Source: Lingula anatina (Eukaryota > Brachiopoda > Lingulata > Lingulida > Lingulidae). Taken from it: DNA of 64,000 bases. The stretch is from contig NW_019775136.1 of the NCBI RefSeq assembly GCF_001039355.2, positions 409,379-473,378 of the forward strand, written 5' to 3'. Under the pieces are notes generated by a model, which saw nothing but the letters and a program-made list of their open reading frames with translations, was not told the DNA's origin and ran no database searches. The position numbers and the translations under genes were made by a program. Shown piece by piece: positions 60,301 to 64,000 of the stretch; the stretch's first letter is position 1; the number at the start of each line of letters is the position of its first letter.

Positions 60301-62609
60301 TTTTCTTCTCACAAACAATTCTGTAATTTTACTTGACAATTTTTAAAGAAAGAAAAGAATCCCTGAACAATGTAAACATATCACTTTTAATCTTTCAAAA
60401 GGTTATGAATTGAGTAAAGAATATCATTGTTTTGTACTTACTTTGAATTTACTGAATGGTTTGAAAGAAGATTCCACCAGAAACCACTCATTGTACGAGA
60501 GAATTTTTATGAAGTGAATCCAGTGTTCACCCCCATCATCCACTAACTTTGATGTCAAAGAGAGGAGATCACTGCCATATCCATGGTACCAATAACGCAG
60601 TGTCACAAGACTACAATTATAGGCCAAATCTATGCGAGGCGTTTCAAATGCAGCATACTCTCGGTCACCCTAAATAAATAACATGTAAAATGTTGCATTC
60701 AAGGTCAATAGCTACTAAATGTACATATGCTTCCATTTTACATACATGTAATAATAACAGACACAGGTGACAGCTATAAGCACCACAAATGCTACATGGA
60801 AATATGATTTTTGTCATTACAAAATTTTGTATCCAAAAGTTTGATAAATTTTGCCCTCCGAAAAGATAGAGTCATTACCATACTACTTACAAAGTCTGTG
60901 CCATCTATATAGAAGTAGCTCCCAGAACCTGAATGGTCACTGCTAGGACCAGTGCCTGATGTGCTGGTAGCACCACTATTACGCTGCCAGTCACCATTGT
61001 CATCTGTTCGCTGGGTAACACCACAGTCATTTGTATCAAAGTTACAGGTAAAATTGTAGGTTAACACTGTAAAATTAAAACAAATGAAAAAATATATCAG
61101 CTCATTTTTGTATTACTTTTCTATTTTTTTAATATCAAGTGCTGTTTTGTTGACACTTGTAGATATGTACAATTTTGCATCTTTGTAGTCAGACAATCTA
61201 AAAATACAACATTTTTTTTAACATATGTAATTTTTTTTTGTGAAAAAAGATGTTCAATATACTCTTGCAATATTAGTTGGTCATGCTTGAAAACTGTTAA
61301 AGCGATTGCCTAGAGGATAAAAACATCCATATTTTTAACTTCACTCACCTCCACAATCAGATGGGACTGTTAAAGTAACGTCATCTATTGCATATTCTCC
61401 TTCGTGTCCTTGGGATTCAGTTTCAAACACAATCTAAGTAAATAATCAGAGTAAAGTGAGTACAGGCCTACACCACAAATGTCAAAATATAAAAGGCATT
61501 TAAGAACTTTATATAAAACACTTAGTTAAAACACATATAATTAAGCTCAAGCAATGTCAATTATGCATAACAATCTTCTTACAACAAAATTTGTATCTGA
61601 GTCTATTTCCAGTGTAACTTCACGCCAGACATCATCTTCATCAGTTCCATCATGGCGCCACAACAGATTCTCACTGCTTCCAACTTTCTTCAGCTTTACA
61701 TTCAGGCCAGCGAGAGCATTTCCATCAGCATTATACCAGAAACCCAGTGTGGCACCACCACAGCTTGAGTGAAAATTGGGAGACAGCATACGTGCCGTAT
61801 GACCATTAACCTGCAAAAATAAATTTAATAATTAAATAGATAAATAAAAATGAAAAATAAAAAATAAAAATTGGACACAATGGATACAGGCCACCAATAT
61901 ATAAAAGTGAGCTGACCTGTTTTGGGGCTTAAATAAAGTTTTAAATAAAACACGTACAGGTGGCTTTAAAAACTACATAGAACTAAAAATCACTGAATTT
62001 GACAGAACAGGCAGAGTATACATGTAAATAGAAAGCATGCCAACAGCACAGACATCCGGCAACAAAAAAAGGCAATACAAGAAGTAATGACTTGATCTTT
62101 TCAATGAAGAAAATCATAATTTTTTTTTCAAATCATTAATACTCAAAATTAGAACATTCCCACTGAAAGGTAGTAACAATTAAAACTGAAAAGAAAGATA
62201 TTACAGTTCAGGCCCGTAGCCAGCAATTTCAAAAGGGGGGGTTCTTATTCTGAAAAAGTGGACCTTTTCCCATAAAACCTTCATGTACCTAGATCAAATT
62301 TTAACAAGAGTGGACCTTTTCCCAGCAAAAGGGGCGGTTCTTTCGAACCCCCGAACCCCCCCTGGCTACGGGCCTGTAGTACCTCTATACTGTAAAAGCA
62401 CCATAAATGCTACAGTACACAGAAATATATTTTTAATCCTTACAAATAATGGATTTGAACAATTGGTCATTTTTTTCCCATTGAAAAGATGTTATCATTA
62501 TTGTATTCCAAAAATATTAGCAGATCCTGGATCAGATTAATGTTGTTATTTTAGATATCTTGTCCACTGAAAAACAGGCAAATCAATGTTAATTGATGAA
62601 AATATAATT

Positions 62610-62648
<39 letters not shown>

Positions 62649-64000
62649 CATAGTTACATCATTCAGCTTTGTGTTGACATAATAGTAATATCCAATTCCT
62701 GAAGTATGATCCTGACTGGGGCCTGTATTTGATTTATCTGTGTCCTGGGTGTTGAGATACCAGTCAAAATTATCATCAGAGTGTCCATCTTGTACAAACT
62801 GACAAGTGCCATCATCAAATGTACACTGGTATGGAGATGCTTGTGACAACTCATGAGCTGAAAAATCAATTTAATTAAAGTAAAAAAAAATTAAAAAGGT
62901 CATTTATCAAGATAAATTTGTTGGCTTCAATAATTATTAAGCGAGAATCCCCTTGGAGATAGTTCAATCCAAAGTTAGCACGATAGTCTCGGTAATGGTC
63001 TCTTAATTAGTTTTGCATGTTGTGTTAATTGCACTAAATTCACACCAGTACCTGTATTTATCATACAGTGTACCTCTAAAGTCAAGGCCCTAGCAATAGC
63101 GCGAAGGTTCAATAGTCTAAAGAACCTTCAGACCAATGAACCTTTGATTAAAAAAACAATGAAAATGTTACCATTTTTCAGACCAATGAACCTTCAGATT
63201 AAATTCATACAGTTAATATTTATTAAACTCAGTGAATTTTTTAAACATGAACATGGATATATTGCAAAATTGTAGCAAATTAGACAGGATATATGGTACA
63301 TGTAACATACAATCAGGCCCAATAATAAAAAAAAACTTACCTGTGTTCACTGCACAATCAGCTTGTGATATAGAAATGTCATCAATTGCAATGTCTGCTG
63401 CATCACCATTCTTTCTTTCAGCATAAAACTGTATCTGTAGAAAAAAAATGCCCCCAAGAAATATTGATACCCTAAAGTTTTTTTTTCAGTTTGACTTATG
63501 CATTACTTTAAGAAAAGCTTTCTACAACTCGTGTCAAGGTAACTTCTCATTATACCAGTATCACAAGTACTGTACATTTGTATATGATTAACACAAATTT
63601 TCTAAATTTTAGTGTATACTGGTATAGCATGACAAATGTTTAGCTTTCCAACAGCCTCCATTAAGAATAGAGACTCTCTCTCTCACTCACTTATTCACTC
63701 ACTCTCTCTCTCTCTCTCAATACCCTATGACCAATTTTCATTTTTGCATCCAGCAATATTTAAAATGAAAAAATACCTTAAAATTCACAATGGGCTTAAA
63801 AGTGGAGGTAACAAAACGCCAAAAATCTTTCTCCAATTCTTTGATATGAAACAGTGTGTAACTTCCAATGGAATCCACATAGGACACCATGAATGACCTC
63901 CACTTATTTCCCAATGCATGGTACCAAAGATTCACAGTGACAGTGGTACACTGTGTGTTGAGTACTGGAAACAGTGGGGTCTCCAGGATGACATACTCAT
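38398..64000 (-). CDS. Gene B: paralogue of gene A with MAM, F-type lectin, CCP, C-type lectin, WSC and F5/8C modules; both ends unresolved
   Basis: Second copy of the gene, same strand, lying 5' of gene A in + coordinates order (head to tail). It enters in a MAM exon at the right edge. I placed 46 exons, one of them an orphan that does not fit the frame. Reading N to C: part of a MAM, three MAM, orphan exon, three MAM, F-type lectin, two MAM, two CCP, C-type lectin, WSC, fibrinogen-like segment, F5/8C, WSC, three CCP, WSC, CCP. No signal peptide is in view because the 5' end lies past 64000. The last secure exon ends in phase 1, so more coding sequence must follow to the left. A membrane anchor or stop was not found with confidence. 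Likely secreted or surface recognition protein. Confidence 0.85.
39309..39979 (-). CDS. Gene B WSC domain 3 (two exons)
   Basis: Exons are 39830-39979 and 39309-39455, phase 1-1 each. First half: PTFVGCVLSNGGLHGTGA, CISECKQNGYALAG. Second half: STCQCGQTYSTSKIVDTATC, CSGGDTTQWCGGTGKTAVY. Split by an intron at the same place as WSC 2, so these two are probably internal duplicates. Confidence 0.87.
40193..40384 (-). CDS. Gene B CCP domain 5
   Basis: Single 192-nt exon, phase 1-1: KHCGSRPSVTNALVVLDEGT, SYHCNPGYQIEGSDGLVQEV, CSLEAQWNTTELENC. The donor is GTTTTT, weaker than its neighbours, but the frame and phase support it. Confidence 0.87.
40685..40870 (-). CDS. Gene B CCP domain 4
   Basis: Single 186-nt exon, phase 1-1: VNCTTTQPSVVNSTSVQGGI, NYTCYNGYQLPNGAVF, STCQADGTWSNILVHCE. 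Normal CCP pattern. Confidence 0.9.
41188..41370 (-). CDS. Gene B CCP domain 3
   Basis: Single 183-nt exon, phase 1-1: QCPPIPQVSHASSNSTSR, VVGYQCDTGYAFPSDAVN, IQCEQIQWTQTPPDC. Full CCP cysteine set with Trp before the last Cys. Confidence 0.9.
41615..42076 (-). CDS. Gene B WSC domain 2 (two exons)
   Basis: Exons are 41933-42076 and 41615-41749, both phase 1-1. The first half reads DYVGCYIESSGALSEMPI, DECINNCKNLDMIYAGIS; the second NCSCSNSLGRIGKLKESSYC, KCSGNTNQYCGDEGMLSVY. Cysteine order fits WSC. It is split by an intron that WSC 1 lacks. Confidence 0.88.
42371..43530 (-). CDS. Gene B F5/8 type C (discoidin) domain, four exons
   Basis: Exons are 43443-43530, 43067-43170, 42756-42862 and 42371-42521 (450 nt in total), with phases 1-2, 2-1, 1-0 and 0-1. 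It opens PCSEALVSSSQAEVSSEA, then YDEGAWAPNTSDSAPWVKLT and IVTGIVTQG, WITQYRVTYNDGKGWHNY, LSGNTDWNG, and closes RPELRLEVLGCSIQ. Two terminal cysteines and the DGxxW and LRxExxGC signatures identify a discoidin fold that binds membranes, collagen or glycans. Internal intron phases differ from the phase-1 pattern of its borders, as expected for an older multi-exon module. Confidence 0.88.
42948..42977. repeat. (CT)n microsatellite, gene B F5/8C intron
   Basis: About 15 CT units between exons 42756-42862 and 43067-43170. Confidence 0.92.
43584..43836. repeat. Foldback element, family III, in gene B F5/8C intron
   Basis: Inverted arms contain GAGTGCAATCAGCTTAACTG and its complement CAGTTAAGCTGATTGCACTT. 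Lies between exons 43443-43530 and 44015-44137. Non-coding. Confidence 0.7.
44015..44137 (-). CDS. Gene B small fibrinogen-like / collagen-C-like segment
   Basis: A 123-nt exon, phase 1-1. It encodes LSCESLKSQGVVLPGKYWIR followed by PDG and VECFM. The CxxLKxxG...SGxYWIxPDG...VxCxM pattern is the opening of fibrinogen-like and contactin-associated segments, often found just before an F5/8C domain in invertebrate proteins. Only this short two-cysteine opening is present, not a full fibrinogen domain. Confidence 0.7.
44386..44643 (-). CDS. Gene B WSC domain 1
   Basis: Single 258-nt exon, phase 1-1. It reads YLGCYQKPPISEAEVTSNKQ, ALQCIEYCRGLDYPIVALSL, CYCRTSYNDL and MCEQTCTGNSLENCGGANHA: the eight-cysteine WSC pattern ending in CGG. 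WSC domains are putative carbohydrate-binding modules of polycystin-1, yeast stress sensors and fungal exoglucanases. Confidence 0.9.
44923..45336 (-). CDS. Gene B C-type lectin-like domain
   Basis: One 414-nt exon, phase 1-1, about 138 residues. It has the long-form start (CTSPWGYGYWGNCFIINSTE), EARRKCLEDGGYIAVPAD, a WLVGLHDP strand (WIGL-like), TNEPSDVW at the sugar-contact loop, QDFNDTASS and the closing FICQK. The canonical QPD/EPN motif is EPS and the WND motif is FND. The two cysteines that normally form the inner disulfide around WND are absent. Calcium-dependent sugar binding is therefore doubtful, and the fold may serve protein contact. It sits directly after two CCP modules. Confidence 0.88.
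45576..45746 (-). CDS. Gene B CCP (sushi) domain 2
   Basis: Single 171-nt exon, phase 1-1. It reads CSDPGEGVNATKTVGGYQIG, YGCFPGYEV, LTCQANFTWDGYPPTC. Orthologous to gene A 182-352. Confidence 0.93.
45948..46127 (-). CDS. Gene B CCP (sushi) domain 1
   Basis: Single 180-nt exon, phase 1-1. Four CCP cysteines and the closing Trp are present (GCTPPPNGTM, YTCDAGYSQSTGNISFTC, GQWTGGAPLECD). Orthologous to gene A 672-851. Confidence 0.93.
46445..47424 (-). CDS. Gene B MAM (type of gene A MAM 9)
   Basis: Exons are 47243-47424, 46709-46948 and 46445-46535. It reads FQFDSDNCGFTQDKDEELEW, RSSTGPQADHTGNDGFYYLL, VSFEYHAFGSHLVTFNVKYQ and SSIAIDDITITNAAC. As in gene A the first MAM cysteine is missing. 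A poly-C/poly-A run lies in the intron at about 47179-47210. Confidence 0.9.
48217..49378 (-). CDS. Gene B MAM (type of gene A MAM 8)
   Basis: Exons are 49191-49378, 48766-49014 and 48217-48310, identical in length to gene A. It reads CDFENSTICNFNQLTSDQFD, VTLRFWAHIYGGNVNALTVI and GGDIAIDGIRVIQVPGNC. The intron left of exon 2 has a short purine-rich tract and a (TA)n tract, also partly present in gene A. Confidence 0.9.
49613..50367 (-). CDS. Gene B F-type lectin (fucolectin) domain
   Basis: Exons are 50158-50367 and 49613-49852, 150 codons, phase 1-1. It starts ENLAFGKEAFAGSTNAVSPY and has SHKSCWES, PWFVVDLQRYTFITTVTITG, then RGDCCNDRLHDF across the intron, CASPLAGRYVSIQIEG and LCEIQVKGDD. 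The RGDCCxxR signature is intact here, unlike gene A. Binding to fucosylated glycans is expected from the family. The His-to-Arg spacing is longer than in eel fucolectin, so the His ligand is uncertain. Confidence 0.88.
50998..52733 (-). CDS. Gene B MAM, left duplication unit (type of gene A MAM 7)
   Basis: Exons are 52540-52733, 51298-51534 and 50998-51079. Exon 2 is 237 nt, one codon shorter than the other two copies (FGAFGDL against FGAALGDL). Exon 3 reads RSDCAIDDVNILTQMNC, with Cys where the others have Tyr. The exon 1-2 intron has gained a TTTGCA-rich repeat (about 51797-52075) and a foldback element (about 52308-52516) that ends close to the donor of exon 1. Confidence 0.9.
51797..52075. 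repeat. TTTGCA-rich degenerate tandem repeat, gene B left unit
   Basis: Same repeat as 9770-10015, ending CCTGATATATGCTAAGGG. In the intron between MAM exons 51298-51534 and 52540-52733. Confidence 0.75.
52308..52516. repeat. Foldback element, family II, fourth copy, in gene B left unit
   Basis: Arms CCATAGATTTTAGATTGATC and TCGATCTAATCTATGG. It lies just beyond the donor of exon 52540-52733 and is missing in the right unit. Confidence 0.7.
53139..53306. mobile_element. CAGGCCCG MITE, copy 2 (168 bp)
   Basis: Ends CAGGCCCGTAGCAAG and CTGGCTACGGGCCTG, target duplication CATTT on both sides. In an intron of the left duplication unit of gene B and absent at the matching place in the right unit. 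Confidence 0.85.
53875..54843 (-). CDS. Gene B MAM, left duplication unit (type of gene A MAM 6)
   Basis: Exons are 54668-54843, 54219-54446 and 53875-53965 (176, 228 and 91 nt). The sequence is essentially that of the right unit: VTLRYWYHGYGSDLLSLTSK in exon 2, SDYAVDDISITQTDC in exon 3. Upstream intron sequence is also shared with the right unit. Confidence 0.92.
55155..56494 (-). CDS. Gene B MAM, left duplication unit (type of gene A MAM 5)
   Basis: Exons are 56295-56494, 55389-55616 and 55155-55239. Same reading as the right unit, with small changes (for example LLWNHDGTDEDDVW here against LLWRHDGTDEDDVW). The CAGGCC MITE seen at 62209 in the right unit is absent here, leaving an empty site near 56010. 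A (GA)n tract follows the exon 1 donor at about 56254-56283. Confidence 0.92.
56250..56283. repeat. (GA)n microsatellite close to a splice donor, left unit
   Basis: About 15 GA units on the + strand, 11 bases beyond the exon 56295-56494 donor; in RNA sense a (CU)n tract. Gene A has only a few units at this place. Confidence 0.92.
56968..57061 (-). pseudogene. Orphan third MAM exon (type of gene A MAM 4 exon 3) at duplication junction
   Basis: A complete 94-nt exon with good borders encodes the MAM closing segment (RKNGDAADIAIDDISISQ) and is nearly identical to 63341-63434. No matching MAM exons 1 and 2 precede it. The preceding exon in transcript order (57869-57950) ends in phase 1, while this exon begins in phase 0, so inclusion would shift the frame. 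It is therefore skipped, a relic of the duplication breakpoint, or evidence that sequence is missing at the N (57384). Confidence 0.75.
57285..57350. repeat. (CT)n microsatellite beside the duplication junction
   Basis: Interrupted CT tract just left of the single N at 57384. Counterparts are 63673-63718 in the right unit and about 12870-12890 in gene A. Confidence 0.92.
57869..59233 (-). CDS. Gene B MAM, right duplication unit (type of gene A MAM 7)
   Basis: Exons are 59040-59233, 58151-58390 and 57869-57950. It reads CTFEDGVCGFEQDWDDDTNF, GTGPSGDFTDISDTTGYFFY, LNFWYHAFGAALGDLRVYYH and SDYAIDDVNILTQMNC. Its introns (58.4-59.03 kb) match gene A (7.63-8.28 kb) better than the left unit, whose equivalent intron carries extra repeats. 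The exon 3 border is phase 1, which does not fit the next exon to the left (56968-57061, phase 0). Confidence 0.92.
60070..61066 (-). CDS. Gene B MAM, right duplication unit (type of gene A MAM 6)
   Basis: Exons are 60891-61066, 60442-60669 and 60070-60160. Exon 1 (CNFDTNDCGVTQRTDDNGDW, GTGPSSDHSGSGSYFYIDG) looks identical to the left-unit copy at 54668-54843, and the flanking intron also matches closely. Exon 2 gives VTLRYWYHGYGSDLLSLTSK. Exon 3 closes SDYAVDDISITQTNC, with an arginine-serine variant just before it (DGRESDYA). Confidence 0.92.
61349..62857 (-). CDS. Gene B MAM, right duplication unit (type of gene A MAM 5)
   Basis: Exons are 62658-62857, 61583-61810 and 61349-61433 (200, 228 and 85 nt, same as gene A). 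It reads CTFDDGTCQFVQDGHSDDNF, LGFWYNADGNALAGLNVKLK and EYAIDDVTLTVPSDCG. A (GA)n tract on the + strand sits about a dozen bases into the intron after the GTAACT donor. A CAGGCC MITE (62209-62376) sits in the exon 1-2 intron and is absent from both other copies. Confidence 0.92.
62209..62376. mobile_element. CAGGCCCG MITE, copy 3 (168 bp)
   Basis: Ends CAGGCCCGTAGCCAG and CTGGCTACGGGCCTG. Flanks CAGTT and TAGTA are diverged copies of the TAGTT present once at the empty site in the left unit (near 56010). It lies in the right duplication unit only, so it inserted after the units separated. Confidence 0.87.
62611..62646. repeat. (GA)n microsatellite close to a splice donor, right unit
   Basis: Counterpart of 56250-56283, 11 bases beyond the exon 62658-62857 donor. 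Confidence 0.92.
63341..64000 (-). CDS. Gene B partial MAM domain (homologue of gene A MAM 4), truncated by window edge
   Basis: Exon 2 is 63777 to beyond 64000 and exon 3 is 63341-63434 (94 nt, 0-1). Exon 2 shows NLWYHALGNKWRSFMVSYVD and WRFVTSTFKPIVNFK. Exon 3 shows RKNGDAADIAIDDISISQ. It aligns with gene A 13329-13559 and 12578-12671. The intron between contains a (CT)n tract at about 63673-63718. Confidence 0.88.

Noticed and set aside
1-64000. tRNA, rRNA and other structured RNA genes
   Set aside because: No cloverleaf with A/B box motifs or rRNA-like segment was recognised on either strand by eye.

Overview
This window is eukaryotic genomic DNA from a draft assembly. It is AT-rich and intron-dense, with short phase-1 exons encoding extracellular modules, many terminal-inverted-repeat transposons, microsatellites, and gaps (single N at 20154 and 57384, 12 N at 23354-23365). 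The domain set (MAM, F-type lectin, sushi/CCP, C-type lectin, WSC, F5/8 type C) and the repeats suggest a marine invertebrate such as a hemichordate, amphioxus or lophotrochozoan. The phylum cannot be fixed from the sequence alone.

Nearly all coding signal is on the minus strand and belongs to two head-to-tail paralogues of one very large modular gene. Gene A starts with a signal-peptide exon at 27006 and runs left off the window edge. I could place 32 exons that keep one open frame of 1826 codons plus one base: signal peptide, seven MAM domains, an F-type lectin (fucolectin) domain, two more MAM domains and two CCP domains. Gene B enters at the right edge inside a MAM exon and runs to at least 38398. 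It has the same MAM, F-type lectin, MAM-MAM, CCP-CCP series, then continues into parts that gene A would reach only outside the window: C-type lectin, WSC, a small fibrinogen-like segment, F5/8 type C, WSC, three CCP, WSC and CCP. The 3' end of gene B was not found with confidence.

Every MAM domain is built from three exons with phases 1-0-0-1, and all other modules are also bounded by phase-1 introns, so whole modules can be duplicated without breaking the frame. Within gene B a three-MAM block occurs twice (about 50.57-57.38 kb and 57.39-64 kb). The junction carries a single N and an orphan third MAM exon whose phase does not fit, so it is either a real tandem duplication or an assembly join of two haplotypes.

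The 11 kb between the genes and the larger introns are mostly mobile DNA: a decayed Ty3/gypsy pol copy in an intron of gene A only (about 4.86-6.82 kb), a 2.6 kb TTAA-flanked element with a THAP-like remnant (30284-32911), a LINE reverse-transcriptase C-terminal fragment (35014-35613), two TIR families with CAGGCC ends and 5-bp target duplications, a nested hairpin at 22917-23808, and several foldback families.

The proteins are most likely secreted or surface glycan-binding, adhesion or recognition molecules. That role is inferred from their domains; nothing in the sequence shows the ligand.
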